Assembly (NCBI GenBank): GCA_902826215.1
Contig: CADEDY010000008.1
Span: 1 to 64,000, forward strand
Length of the DNA stretch: 64,000 bases
Reading direction: 5' to 3'
Origin: an uncultured Bacteroidota bacterium
GTDB lineage: Bacteria > Bacteroidota > Bacteroidia > Flavobacteriales_F > PHOS-HE28
Numbering within the stretch: position 1 is the stretch's first letter; each line of letters opens with the position of its first letter. The notes below the pieces were generated by a model. The model did no database searches and was not told the origin of the DNA. It saw nothing but the letters and a program-made list of their open reading frames with translations. This document shows, piece by piece, positions 1 through 8,624 of the stretch. The position numbers and the translations under genes are program-made.

Positions 1-364
1 AGATGCCGTTCACATCTACCGGCACCCACCACTCTTCGGTTCCGGGCATGTTCACGCCGTAAGCGATCGGTCCATTGGTCAGGTCGCGGCCGATCATCTC
101 GATCCGGCAGTTGTTGTCCGTGGCAAGGTCACTAAGCGGATAGGAATTGCCCACCGTGCCCCTGAAAACGAAGCCGCCGCCGTTATCGGCTTGCAGGTAT
201 CCCCAAGTGTCGGCATCTTCCTCCCAAGTGAATATGCCGGGAATGGGCACACCGAAGATCTGGAGCGCAGTGCCATTACCGCCGCTAGGTCCTGGGCTGT
301 CGTCCTCTTTCTTGCAGGCTGAAATAGCGGACAGGGCGATAATTAGAAAGATGGTGTTGCGCAT
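1..364 (-). CDS. Partial small lipoprotein, function unknown (C-terminus beyond window)
   Basis: The reading frame opens with ATG at 364-362 and runs off the left edge, giving about 121 codons. The N-terminus (MRNTIFLIIALSAISACKKE) is a lipoprotein signal: two basic or polar residues, a hydrophobic stretch, then the lipobox SAC with the lipidated Cys followed by KKED, a charged +2 region typical of surface-exported Bacteroidota lipoproteins. A Gly/Ser/Pro linker follows, then a Trp- and Tyr-rich mature part (FTWEEDADTWGY, EEWWVPVDVNG). No family is recognised. It lies 90 bp downstream of the SBBP-repeat gene on the same strand and could be its cargo neighbour. Lipoprotein call is firm, function is not. 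Confidence 0.7.
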   Translation of the reverse strand, partial: MRNTIFLIIALSAISACKKEDDSPGPSGGNGTALQIFGVPIPGIFTWEEDADTWGYLQADNGGGFVFRGTVGNSYPLSDLATDNNCRIEMIGRDLTNGPIAYGVNMPGTEEWWVPVDVNGI

Positions 365-453
365 TGTGAAGCGGTTGATGGCCCTAAACAAGTCCCACGA
401 CCGGACGTGTGAAATGAGGTCCGAGCGAGCGGTCGAAGCGTTGAGCAAGCGGT

Positions 454-2850
454 TCAAGGGAGATGGATCCGTTGGCTAAGAAGGGACCCGTCCGCCTGTG
501 TCACGGTGATGATGTAAACGCCCTGTTGCAGGTATTCAGGGAGACGGATCACGTTGCTCTTTCCTGTCATCGACCGTTGATCGACAAGTCGTCCGCTCAT
601 ATCATTGATCGTGATCGATGTCGGGGAGTCCTTTGCGTTATCCGTGATCACTTCCAACAGACCATTCTGAACGATGGCTTTCAGTTGGCTCATTCCAACA
701 GCGCCGAAATTCTCTTGGATGGACATGTTATCAGGGATCGTGTATCGGAGTAAACCTGTGTCCCCACCTCCTGACGGAACGGGTTGGTACGCGTTGCTCG
801 TACTGAAGTCCGCGTCTTCTGAATGAAGATAGGCTGCAATGGCCATCTCGGAGCCGTTCACATCCACTTGATCGGGCCACTTCACGCCGTATGCGAATTG
901 CTCTTCGCTCTGCAAAGCACCGCTGTTGGAATAGATCACCATGAAGTGCGGACCCGGTACTGGTCCGGTCGTGACCGGCTTGGTTGTACCGAGGACAATG
1001 GAATAACCACCCGCCAATCGGGCTACCGAGCTGAACAGGTCCATCTCGTTGCCACCATGGTACGTGCCCCACTGACGTATGCCGTTGCTTACCGTGAGTG
1101 ATGTTACGAAACCATCCACTTCACCGCCCCCGAAGAAGGGCTGTGCAGCACCTGGTGTGGCGATGCCGGAAGTGGAAGAGGTGTGTCCACAGATCAAGAT
1201 CTGGTTCAATCCCACATAGGCAATGTCCGCACCGGTATCGCTTCCGCTGCCCCCGCAATACGTGGCCCATGACTTGGTGCCGGTGGGGGAGTAGCGTGCG
1301 GCAAAGGCGTCCCAGCCACCGTTGTATGTGATGTCGTTGCCTCCACCATTCGATTGGCCGAGCCTGTTCGCACTGTTCGTCCGGCCCACCACACCAACGC
1401 TCAAGCTTCCCATGAAGGTGATGTCGTGGACCTCATCGGAAGCCGTGCCACCCACATAACTCGCCCAGATCCGGCCGCCATTGGAGGTTAGGCGACCAGC
1501 GAAACCATCCTTCGGACCGCTCAAGCCATACTGATCCGCATTCGGCAAGGCGATGTTGTTCGTTGAAGTGGTGGTTCCGCAGAAGGCGATGCTCTCGTCC
1601 GATCCGATATCCAAACCGCTGATGTCATCGGCTGCGGAGCCACCGTAGTAGGTGCTCCACATCCGTACTCCGTTGGAACTGAATTTGGCGATATAGCCAT
1701 CGCGGTTACCACTGTACCCGATCTGGTGCGCTCCAACAGTAGCCATGGCCGACGTGCTTTCTGTGGCACCACCCACGACCACGTAGCCCGCATCGTGTAC
1801 CACCAGCGCGTCTCCATCATCGTAGCCCGGACCTCCGAAGTAGGTGGCCCAAATGCGATTGCCGTTCGCATCGAATTTCACGAGGTAAGAATCGCTGTTG
1901 CCTGAATACGCCGCATCATGCGCATTGCTCGTTGCCATGGCCCACGTGCTTTGGGTGAGCCCGTTCATGTAGCTGTTGCCTTGTACATCGAGTCCCACGC
2001 CACCCGGCGTTTCCAGTGCGGGTCCGCCGTAGTAGGTGGCCCAGAGCAGTACCGGTTGAGGGTCGATGATGAGCGTTCCATCCGGACCATCGGCACCTGT
2101 GAAACCGAACGTATCGTGTCCGGTCACTTCGTATCCGACATCGACTCGTTCGTGTTCAGTGCCATGCACGATCCAACTTTCCGGTATCCGTTCCTCCATC
2201 TCCTCGTTCGCCCATGTGAAGAGGAGGCGACCATTCACGCGCTCACTGATGCGGGCACCTTCCACCCTGAATCGCACATCGTCCAACCGTCCACCCGGCC
2301 GCACGATCACATCGTACTTGAAGCCTTCTTCTCCGCAGTTGAAGCGCACATCGATACTAGGCCACACGTTGCGGTACGTGATGGTGGAATAGGACCGAAC
2401 GAAAGTTGTACCGGCTTCACCCATTAGGTCGGTGTAGTAGTTCGTGTAGTGCTCGCTTTCACCTTCCCGAAGGATCTCCGGGTCGGGGTTGCCGTTCACG
2501 AAGCGCAGGTCGATGCGGTGGAAGCGGTAGGTGGTGGATCGCGCATCGGTTGGTCGGTCCCACTGTTCTTGGCTGGTGTTGCTCTCCTCTTCATCGGTGT
2601 TTGCCGTTCTCTCTGTCATCACATAGGTGTCGTACGCGAAGCCATCGTTCTTCAACTGTACGTTCATTCCCCTCCCGTTCAATAGGTACAGCACCGAAGG
2701 ATTCGCCTTTCGGAACTGATCATGGATCTGGCCCTTGTTCTGGATGAAGCCCTGCTGGTCATCATTTCCCGATACGCAGAAAGGCAAAAGGGTGAGCGAG
2801 GCAAGTGCGAAGCAGAAGGCGATGTCCAGGATGGAGTGTTCGGTTTTCAT
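454..2850 (-). CDS. SBBP-repeat secreted protein with T9SS type A sorting domain
   Basis: A 798-aa exported protein. The start chosen is the ATG at 2850, because it places a signal peptide (MKTEHSILDIAFCFALASL) at the N-terminus; an in-frame ATG 26 codons upstream adds no signal. The first ~260 residues resemble the N-terminal domain that precedes SBBP repeats in Bacteroidota (FIQNKGQIHDQ opening). Residues ~270-690 contain repeated beta-propeller-like blades of the form WATYYGG...GGVGLD...GNSY, repeated as WATYFGG, WSTYYGG, WASYVGG, WATYCGG and WGTYHGG (SBBP repeats). The last ~80 residues (NGLLEVITDN, MSGRLVDQ, LPEYLQQGVYIITV) form a type A T9SS C-terminal domain. Established knowledge: such proteins are exported by T9SS and attached to the cell surface or released. 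The ligand is unknown. Confidence 0.88.
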   Translation of the reverse strand: MKTEHSILDIAFCFALASLTLLPFCVSGNDDQQGFIQNKGQIHDQFRKANPSVLYLLNGRGMNVQLKNDGFAYDTYVMTERTANTDEEESNTSQEQWDRPTDARSTTYRFHRIDLRFVNGNPDPEILREGESEHYTNYYTDLMGEAGTTFVRSYSTITYRNVWPSIDVRFNCGEEGFKYDVIVRPGGRLDDVRFRVEGARISERVNGRLLFTWANEEMEERIPESWIVHGTEHERVDVGYEVTGHDTFGFTGADGPDGTLIIDPQPVLLWATYYGGPALETPGGVGLDVQGNSYMNGLTQSTWAMATSNAHDAAYSGNSDSYLVKFDANGNRIWATYFGGPGYDDGDALVVHDAGYVVVGGATESTSAMATVGAHQIGYSGNRDGYIAKFSSNGVRMWSTYYGGSAADDISGLDIGSDESIAFCGTTTSTNNIALPNADQYGLSGPKDGFAGRLTSNGGRIWASYVGGTASDEVHDITFMGSLSVGVVGRTNSANRLGQSNGGGNDITYNGGWDAFAARYSPTGTKSWATYCGGSGSDTGADIAYVGLNQILICGHTSSTSGIATPGAAQPFFGGGEVDGFVTSLTVSNGIRQWGTYHGGNEMDLFSSVARLAGGYSIVLGTTKPVTTGPVPGPHFMVIYSNSGALQSEEQFAYGVKWPDQVDVNGSEMAIAAYLHSEDADFSTSNAYQPVPSGGGDTGLLRYTIPDNMSIQENFGAVGMSQLKAIVQNGLLEVITDNAKDSPTSITINDMSGRLVDQRSMTGKSNVIRLPEYLQQGVYIITVTQADGSLLSQRIHLP

Positions 2851-2953
2851 GACTTTGGCGTTGATGGCCCAAAGCAGCGTCGTCGACCAAACGATACCAA
2901 GGACTGTCGAGTCAGCGGTGCGATGCATGAGGGAGCGGTGCGGTGCTCCTGAA

Positions 2954-3049
2954 CGGAGCGCTAAAGGCGCGACTTCATCGCAACATCGACCAGCGTTCGA
3001 TGCTGCCAGGCCACCTTGCGTTAGCGGAGGGCTGAAGGCCCGACCTCAT
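2954..3049. repeat. Two copies of a 25-nt hairpin element with compensatory changes
   Basis: Two 25-nt units, at 2954-2978 and 3025-3049, differ at four positions. Each contains a short inverted repeat: GCGC-TAAAG-GCGC (2958-2970) and GGGC-TGAAG-GCCC (3029-3041). The inner C-G pair of the first copy is a G-C pair in the second, so the stem is preserved. The second copy overlaps the stop codon of the LytTR regulator gene. This looks like a dispersed REP-like element, but only two copies are visible here. Confidence 0.5.
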
Positions 3050-3789
3050 TTCCCCGCCAGCACCTTCAATACTTCCTCTTTCTTCCTCCTGCTGATCTCC
3101 ACACGCGTATTGTTCTTCAGCACCACATGCCCATCGTCGAGGTGGGTGATGGCCGTGCGGTTCACCAACGAGGAGCGGTGTACGCGCAGGAACCCGAGCG
3201 GCACCAGCATGTCCTCATAACCCTTCAGTGTGCGCGCCGAAACGAAGCGACGACCATCGGCCGTGTGCAGCTCGGTGTAATTGTCGTCGGCGGTGCAGTG
3301 GGTCAGTTCCGCAGGGGAAACGAAGTACGTGCGATCGCCGTTGGTGAGCGTGAGTTTCATCGCTTGTTCGTCACGTTGCGCGATGTTGCTCAGGAATTGT
3401 TGCTGCACGACCTGTCGAGCATGCCCGGCCAAGTGCGCTGCGCGGAAGCGTTCCAGCGCCTCGGCGAGTTCATCGGGTTGTACGGGTTTCAGCAGGTAAT
3501 CCAGCGCGCTGAAACGGATGGCTTGCACAGCGTAGCGCTCATAGGCCGTGCAGAAAACGACATCGAAGGGCCAGATTTCCAGCTTGCGCAACAGGTCGAA
3601 CCCGGTACCACCCGGCATCTCCACATCGAGGAAAACGATATCGGGCGAATGACGGGCGATCGCCAGCAGCGCTTCCTGCACGTTGGCGCCTTCACCCATC
3701 ACCTTCACCTCTGGATGCGCTGTTTCCAACAGAGTCCTCAGGTAGTTGCGGTTGTCCGCGCTGTCATCCACGATCAGGGCCTTGATCAT
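3046..3789 (-). CDS. LytTR-family two-component response regulator
   Basis: A 247-aa response regulator. Receiver domain at residues ~1-120: acidic pocket DD near residues 9-10 (ALIVDDS), phospho-acceptor Asp in VFLDVEMPGG, conserved Thr/Ser in FCTAYE and Lys in LLKPVQP. LytTR DNA-binding domain at residues ~150-245 (YFVSPAELTHCTADDNYTELHT, RFVSARTLKGYEDML, FLRVHRSSLVN). The start at 3789 is preferred over an upstream ATG at 3948 because it begins exactly at the receiver domain. A TATCTTCA promoter-like box lies at 3810-3803 on the minus strand. The cognate LytS-type kinase lies immediately upstream (3945-5912), so the two are expected to act as a pair. Target genes are not evident. Confidence 0.93.
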   Translation of the reverse strand: MIKALIVDDSADNRNYLRTLLETAHPEVKVMGEGANVQEALLAIARHSPDIVFLDVEMPGGTGFDLLRKLEIWPFDVVFCTAYERYAVQAIRFSALDYLLKPVQPDELAEALERFRAAHLAGHARQVVQQQFLSNIAQRDEQAMKLTLTNGDRTYFVSPAELTHCTADDNYTELHTADGRRFVSARTLKGYEDMLVPLGFLRVHRSSLVNRTAITHLDDGHVVLKNNTRVEISRRKKEEVLKVLAGK

Positions 3790-3944
3790 CGCATGTTGGT
3801 CGTGAAGATAAACGACGCGTAACACGCGATCGCCACGGACCAGAAAACGCATGCTCTTCGGTGATGCCACCTGGTGAAGTGAAAGCAATGTCCGATGGAT
3901 ACACAAGCGGATCGAGCAAGCGGTCCGGACATCGAGGAAATGGC

Positions 3945-5912
3945 TCAACCGATGATCACCGTGACACGGGTGCCCATCTCTTGGCCATTTCCATCGACCA
4001 AATCTTCGACGCGGATGGCTCCATGGTCGCTTAAGCGCCGGGAGAGCAGCCTCAGCCTTTCGCTGGTCAATTGCATGCCGAGCGACTTGTGCGATGGCTC
4101 GTGGGGTTCACGGAGAACTGCTGCCTCAGTGCGGCCCACGCCATTGTCAGTGATGGTGCAAGTTATCCCTTCTTCCTGTGTGCCGAAGTGTACCGTGATT
4201 GATTTCGCACCGGTCTTGTTCGCCAGGCCGTGCCACACAGCGTTCTCCACGAAAGGTTGTACGATGAGCGATGGAATGGTCGCGTCGTCATCCAGCAATG
4301 CCTGCTCTGCGGTGACTTCGAACTGAAGGTCGCCCAGCCGATGCGATTCCAGTTTCAGGTACTGCCGCAGGAAGTCGAGCTCATCGGTGATGACCACGGT
4401 GTCGTTCACACTGTGGTCCAGCACCATCCGCAACAGGCGTGCGAACCCTTGCAGATAGGCAAGGGCTTCCACGCTCTGCCCGGCCTGCGTCATGCGTGCT
4501 GCGCTGTTGAGGCAGTTGTAGATGAAATGCGGGTTCATCTGGCTACGCAGCAGTTTCATCTCCAACAGACCATTGATCTCCGTGATCTCCGCATTGCTGC
4601 CCGCCAGTTGCTGGTTCAATCCTTCCAACATGGCAGCATGTTGGCGCTTTTGCCGGTAGTTGCGCCAGAAGAGCAAGGCTGCGATCATGGCCAAAACACC
4701 GATTGCCGCACTTCCATACAACTGGAGATCCTTTCGCCGTAATCGTTCGCTCTTCTCGTTGCTTTCAGCGCGCAGGATGGTGTTGTCCTTTTCCGTTCGC
4801 TCGGTCTCGAATTCCGTGCGAAGTCGCACGAGTTCGTTCTGTGTACCGGCCCCCTGCAAACTGTCCTTCAAGGCCATGTAGCGGCTGAAGTGCGCGAATA
4901 CGCTCTCCGCATCGCCCTTCGTTTCGGCGAGTTCGGCCAATGCGTGTTCGTACTCCATCACCAGGTTCGGATCGCCCGCGCTGGTTGCCAATGTTGCACC
5001 TTCCTGCAAGCTGGCTTCGGCCGCTGATTTCTCGTTCAACCGAAGCTGCGCCGTGCCGATGCGGAGCAGAACGTAGGCCTTGTCCACGTTGCTCTCCAAG
5101 GTGTCGTAATGCGCTTTCGCCTTGAGGAAGCGAGGCAGTGCGGCGGCAGGGGCGCTGTCTAGCAGCAGGTCGCCTAGATTTTCTTCCACGATGCCTGAAC
5201 CTTGGTGATCGTTGATGGTGGCGTACAGCGCGGCGGCCTCTTGAAAGGAGGTGATGGCAGCGATGGTATCGCCGGTCTCGCGGTAGGTATTGGCCAAGCC
5301 CACGGCGCAGTTCGCCTCTTTCCCGGAGCGGCGCAAAGCCCGCTCCAACCGTTGCGAACGCTGCAGATGTTCCAATGATTTCGGGTAGTCCTTGATCTTG
5401 CGGTAGGCGATGCCGAGTGAGTAGAGCAGGATCGAAGCGGTCGCCGTGTCGTTGGCGGCCTCGCTCATGGTGAGCGCTTCCTGGAACCGTTTCAACGCAC
5501 CCACACTGTCGCCTTTCTTTTCAGCCAACCAGCCCAAATTGCTGATGGTGGTGCTGGTATATTCGGGCTTGCCGATCTTGTGGAAGACCCCCAGCGCGAT
5601 CGTCAACAGCGAATCCGCGCGGGCGAACTGGCCTTGCTCCGCGGCGAGCCAACCCAGGTTGTTGTGGGCATCCCCCAAGGCACGTGGATTGTTGATCCTC
5701 TTCGCCAACACTAAAGCTCGCTCACCGATCAGCCGGGCACTGTCCGGGTCGGTGCGGATCAGGTTGAAGCAGATGCGGGCGAGCACATCGGCACGGGCGG
5801 TATCGTTGGCGGCAGTGCTAAGGTCCTTGAGAAGCCCAGGCACCACCGAGGCATCCTGCGCACGCGCGGTCAGCGCGAAGGTGAGCATGCCGGCTAGTAG
5901 GAAGGAGTGCAT
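3945..5912 (-). CDS. TPR-containing LytS-type sensor histidine kinase
   Basis: A 655-aa membrane sensor. A signal peptide (MHSFLLAGMLTFALTARAQ) is followed by a periplasmic array of TPR units (residues ~40-360, for example ALGDAHNNLGWLAAEQGQF and SILLYSLGIAYRKIKDY). A coiled stretch comes next, then one membrane helix (LYGSAAIGVLAMIAALLFW, ~395-415) and a cytoplasmic His_kinase domain (PF06580 type). The phospho-acceptor His lies in LRSQMNPHFIYNCLNS, and the ATP-binding N-box is QPFVENAVWHGL. This architecture is common in Bacteroidota and works with LytTR regulators; the partner is the next gene, 155 bp downstream. The gene starts just downstream of a hairpin at 5926-5943 that was probably the terminator of tRNA-Asp before the neighbouring element inserted. 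Confidence 0.93.
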   Translation of the reverse strand: MHSFLLAGMLTFALTARAQDASVVPGLLKDLSTAANDTARADVLARICFNLIRTDPDSARLIGERALVLAKRINNPRALGDAHNNLGWLAAEQGQFARADSLLTIALGVFHKIGKPEYTSTTISNLGWLAEKKGDSVGALKRFQEALTMSEAANDTATASILLYSLGIAYRKIKDYPKSLEHLQRSQRLERALRRSGKEANCAVGLANTYRETGDTIAAITSFQEAAALYATINDHQGSGIVEENLGDLLLDSAPAAALPRFLKAKAHYDTLESNVDKAYVLLRIGTAQLRLNEKSAAEASLQEGATLATSAGDPNLVMEYEHALAELAETKGDAESVFAHFSRYMALKDSLQGAGTQNELVRLRTEFETERTEKDNTILRAESNEKSERLRRKDLQLYGSAAIGVLAMIAALLFWRNYRQKRQHAAMLEGLNQQLAGSNAEITEINGLLEMKLLRSQMNPHFIYNCLNSAARMTQAGQSVEALAYLQGFARLLRMVLDHSVNDTVVITDELDFLRQYLKLESHRLGDLQFEVTAEQALLDDDATIPSLIVQPFVENAVWHGLANKTGAKSITVHFGTQEEGITCTITDNGVGRTEAAVLREPHEPSHKSLGMQLTSERLRLLSRRLSDHGAIRVEDLVDGNGQEMGTRVTVIIG

Positions 5913-5925
5913 GGAAAACAGAAAA

Positions 5926-5943
5926 GGCCACCCGAAGATGACC
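5926..5943 (-). terminator. Likely original tRNA-Asp terminator, now separated from its gene
   Basis: On the minus strand this reads GGTCATC-TTCG-GGTGGCC followed by TTTTC: a 7-bp stem including two G-U pairs, a TTCG tetraloop and a T-tract. It sits 4 bp past the left attachment repeat, where the 3' end of tRNA-Asp would have been before integration. The G-U pairs work only on the minus strand, the direction of the tRNA. It also lies about 14 bp before the histidine kinase start codon, so readthrough control of that gene is possible. Confidence 0.6.
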
Positions 5944-5947
5944 TTTT

Positions 5948-5965
5948 TTGCGGACCGGACGGGAC
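5948..5965. repeat. attL: 18-bp copy of tRNA-Asp 3' end
   Basis: TTGCGGACCGGACGGGAC is identical to 11988-12005. Homology to the tRNA T-arm decays after this point: a few more bases match imperfectly. This is the displaced end of the integration target. Confidence 0.85.
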
Positions 5966-6084
5966 CGGAACCTAGGGTACTTTCAACACACCCTTGTTAG
6001 CCTGCAAACCGCGTGTTTGCTCAGGTATTACGGGCCTTCGGAGAGAAAGGCAAAGAAGGGCAATATCGGTTGAGGGAAAGGAAA

Positions 6085-6106
6085 ACCGATGCCCAAACCG
6101 ATGCCC
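6085..6106. repeat. Direct-repeat pair ACCGATGCCC, left end of element
   Basis: ACCGATGCCC occurs at 6085-6094 and 6097-6106, a 12-bp period. An inverted ATCGGTT lies at 6065-6071. The same paired motif recurs at 11913-11934 and, with small changes, at 11364-11383. Short paired direct repeats close to both att sites are the expected arrangement of integrase arm-type or excisionase binding sites. Confidence 0.6.
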
Positions 6107-6121
6107 GACCCCTGCGATGGA

Positions 6122-6129
6122 TACCTTCG
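6122..6129 (+). promoter_or_regulatory. Candidate -7 box of the integrase gene
   Basis: TACCTTCG, a variant of the Bacteroidota TAnnTTTG box, lies 32 nt before the integrase ATG and 15 nt after the paired direct repeats. Binding to those repeats could therefore affect transcription. No good -33 TTTG partner is seen. Confidence 0.35.
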
Positions 6130-6161
6130 TGCTATCCAATACGCACCTCACATGAACGCCC

Positions 6162-7469
6162 ATGCCCAAATACAGGTTCAACCTCCGAACTGACAAGAAC
6201 ACCCAACCCGATCAACCCGCCGTTGTGCGTTTCATTGTCCGCTGGGGTGGGTACATGCTCACCTATCCAACGGGCGAAACGATCGAGCCGAGGTATTGGT
6301 GTAGTACCGAAGGGCAACGGAATTTCCAACGTGCCAAGGAAACGAAGGCGTTCCCGGAACATCCGGAGTTCAACGAACGCCTAGACGCGCTACTGACCAC
6401 GGCCAAGGCTACGTTTCGGAAGTTCAACCTCGACAATGGTCGCGACCCGGAGCCGGGTGAACTGAAGGCAGCCCTCGACTTGGCAACCGGTCGCACGGTT
6501 GTTCGCCGGTCCGACCTGTTGGGCTATATCGCCGAATACATCGAACGCAAGGAAGGGAAGTTGAACCCCAAACGTGGGCAGCCCTATCATTCCACGTTAC
6601 ACGGTCGTAACCGCATCACACTGCAATTATTGACGGACTTCGTGAAGGCATCGCGCAAGGGTGCCCGTATTCCGTTCACGGCCTTGGATGCGGAGTTTGT
6701 TGAAGGGTTCACCAAGTACCTCACCACCACCAAGGGCCATGCGATGAACACCGTGGGGAAATACCTCCGGGCCTTCAGAACCTTCGTGAATGAGGCTGCA
6801 AAGGATGGGCATGAGATCAACCGGACCGTTCTAGTACGCGGTGGCATTCCCGTGCCCCATGAAAATTCGGACAAGGTGTACTTAACAGAGAGCGAACTAA
6901 CCGACTTGTTCCACCTCGACCTATCCGGGAAACCGCGTTTGGATCGTGCGCGGGACTTGTTCCTAGTGGGGTGTTGGACCGGCCTGCGGTTCGGTGATCT
7001 TGCTACCCTTAGCCCTGAACACATCGAAGGCGATCGCATCCGTATTCGGCCAAGTAAGACGGGTAAACCTGTTGTGATCCCATTGCACCCGATCATTCGC
7101 GGAATGCTCACTAAGTACGGCGGCAACTTCCCCCCGATCATATCGAACCAAAAACTAAACGGCTATGTGAAAGAGGCGGTGGCATTGGTCCCATCACTTC
7201 AACAGCGGATCCCGATGGGCATCACCAAGGGAGGCGTTCGCCGTGAAGTAAACCGCCCGAAGTGGGAGCAAGTTTCCTCGCACACGGCCCGGCGATCATT
7301 CGCATCCAACTTATACCGTCGCGGTACCCCATCGCAAACGATAATGGCGGTTACTGGGCACCGTACGGAAGGTGCGTTTCTGCGTTACATCCGGCTCGAT
7401 GGGGAGCAACACGCGGATATGATCGCGGCTTCCCCCATGTTCTCCACCCCGGTACTGAAGGCAGTTTGA
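6162..7469 (+). CDS. Tyrosine recombinase / phage-type integrase
   Basis: A 435-aa integrase that should catalyse insertion of this element into, and excision from, the tRNA-Asp gene. Residues ~1-100 are an arm-binding-like N-terminal region (YRFNLRTDKNTQPDQPAVVRF is the usual Bacteroidota opening). Residues ~100-215 are a SAM-like core-binding domain. Residues ~230-425 are the catalytic domain: first Arg in GCWTGLRFGDL, Lys in RPSKTGKPVVIPL, HxxR in SSHTARRSFASNLY, His in VTGHRTEGAFLRYI, where the Tyr is the nucleophile. All catalytic residues are present, so the protein is probably active. It is first in a run of same-strand element genes, 12 bp ahead of the next. Confidence 0.95.
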   Translation: MPKYRFNLRTDKNTQPDQPAVVRFIVRWGGYMLTYPTGETIEPRYWCSTEGQRNFQRAKETKAFPEHPEFNERLDALLTTAKATFRKFNLDNGRDPEPGELKAALDLATGRTVVRRSDLLGYIAEYIERKEGKLNPKRGQPYHSTLHGRNRITLQLLTDFVKASRKGARIPFTALDAEFVEGFTKYLTTTKGHAMNTVGKYLRAFRTFVNEAAKDGHEINRTVLVRGGIPVPHENSDKVYLTESELTDLFHLDLSGKPRLDRARDLFLVGCWTGLRFGDLATLSPEHIEGDRIRIRPSKTGKPVVIPLHPIIRGMLTKYGGNFPPIISNQKLNGYVKEAVALVPSLQQRIPMGITKGGVRREVNRPKWEQVSSHTARRSFASNLYRRGTPSQTIMAVTGHRTEGAFLRYIRLDGEQHADMIAASPMFSTPVLKAV

Positions 7470-7481
7470 TCCGCTCAAATC

Positions 7482-8546
7482 ATGGCACCACGAAAGAACG
7501 AGCCTCAGGCAGCGGCAACAATGAAACAGGTACCCCCCGAACGCCCGCAACAACCGCCGTTCATCATGGATGGCCGCACACTTGTAAACACGTTCACCGA
7601 ACTGGAACGTGAAGGCAAGGCGTGTCTTTACGAACTGCTGAAGGCCGCAGTGAGCAAGATGCCGCGCACGTTCTTCAATCCGGACAGGCGTATGTGGAAC
7701 GGTGCATTGCACAACGAACAAAAGGACTTGCTCATCCGGTTCTTATGCGACGGGGGAACGGTTGTCTACGGGAGCACGTTCCAGCGTGCAAAGGACAAGT
7801 GGGATGCCGAGATAAGGGGCGCACCAGATCGGCAATACAGTGAAGAGGAACGCCGCAATGTTCACGAGTTCCCGAAAGAACAAGGTGGGGGAACGATGTT
7901 CATAGGCGCTCCACCGGAACAAGGCACAACCGTGCCACTGGAAAACCTCTTCACCTACTGGATCGAAGAGTTCACCGCCGAGGTGGAAAAGGCAGCTGAG
8001 GCGTTCAGTGAGAACCCCAACGCATCCGCCGAACTGCAACGCATCACCAACGCGCTACGGTCGTTCGAGGTTGGCACCAAAGGGAAGTTGATCCTTCAGC
8101 CCATGCAGGCAGATGCCGCTGGAAAGGATCTATGGGGAAAGTTCGAGCACGCGAAGAGCCGCCTTGCATCGCGGTTGGAGGGGATCGGGGAGAACGTCAC
8201 TTCGGGAACCTCGACAGCAACGGTAAACAGGCACACGGACCGGCTGCCTTGGACATCTTCCACCGCCGCCTTTGCGCACATCTTCACCACCCTTTCCACT
8301 GCCGGTTACTTTCCCATTCCGCGCAAAGGCGGGAAGAACAACGAACCCAACTTCACGGGCCTTGCGCGTGTGCTATTGCAGGCGTTCGACGTGAAAGGTG
8401 AAGATGGTATTTCACTCACCGCTGAACAGCTACGTGTGCGGTTGACCGATGCCGCGCCGCGTCCATTGGCTGAAACCAAAAAGGCCAAGTTCCAGATCCC
8501 GGAGGCGAGTGTGTTGATAGTGCCGGAGACGAAAAAACTGGAATAG
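7482..8546 (+). CDS. Unrecognised 354-aa element-encoded protein
   Basis: No family is recognised. The protein has a Pro/Gln-rich N-terminus and no signal peptide or membrane segment. A charged helical middle follows (ENLFTYWIEEFTAEVEKAAEAF, ~150-170). The C-terminal ~100 residues contain AFAHIFTTLSTAGYFPIPRKGGKNNEPNFTGLARVLLQAF, which resembles a small alpha-helical domain seen at the C-termini of some Bacteroidota mobile-element proteins; that resemblance is from memory and weak. It follows the integrase by 12 bp and probably shares its transcript. By position, between int and the excisionase-like gene, a regulatory or replication-accessory role is possible. It could equally be cargo. Confidence 0.75.
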   Translation: MAPRKNEPQAAATMKQVPPERPQQPPFIMDGRTLVNTFTELEREGKACLYELLKAAVSKMPRTFFNPDRRMWNGALHNEQKDLLIRFLCDGGTVVYGSTFQRAKDKWDAEIRGAPDRQYSEEERRNVHEFPKEQGGGTMFIGAPPEQGTTVPLENLFTYWIEEFTAEVEKAAEAFSENPNASAELQRITNALRSFEVGTKGKLILQPMQADAAGKDLWGKFEHAKSRLASRLEGIGENVTSGTSTATVNRHTDRLPWTSSTAAFAHIFTTLSTAGYFPIPRKGGKNNEPNFTGLARVLLQAFDVKGEDGISLTAEQLRVRLTDAAPRPLAETKKAKFQIPEASVLIVPETKKLE

Positions 8547-8553
8547 ACGGGGG

Positions 8554-8567
8554 CGTTAACGTTAACG
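8554..8567. promoter_or_regulatory. 14-bp perfect palindrome, operator candidate
   Basis: CGTTAACGTTAACG is a perfect palindrome formed by two tandem GTTAAC units. A related sequence, CCGTTTACG, follows at 8570-8578. It lies 8 bp after the 354-aa gene and 57 bp before the excisionase-like gene, in the only sizeable gap of this part of the element. It may be a repressor or HTH-protein site. Confidence 0.4.
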
Positions 8568-8624
8568 GTCCGTTTACGCTGAAGGGGGCAAATGCGGGTC
8601 CATTTGGGGAAACAATTCGCCCCA

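Noticed and set aside
5948-5990. tRNA pseudogene at the left end of the element
   Set aside because: Only 18 bp match tRNA-Asp; this is an att duplication, not a tRNA gene remnant with other arms.
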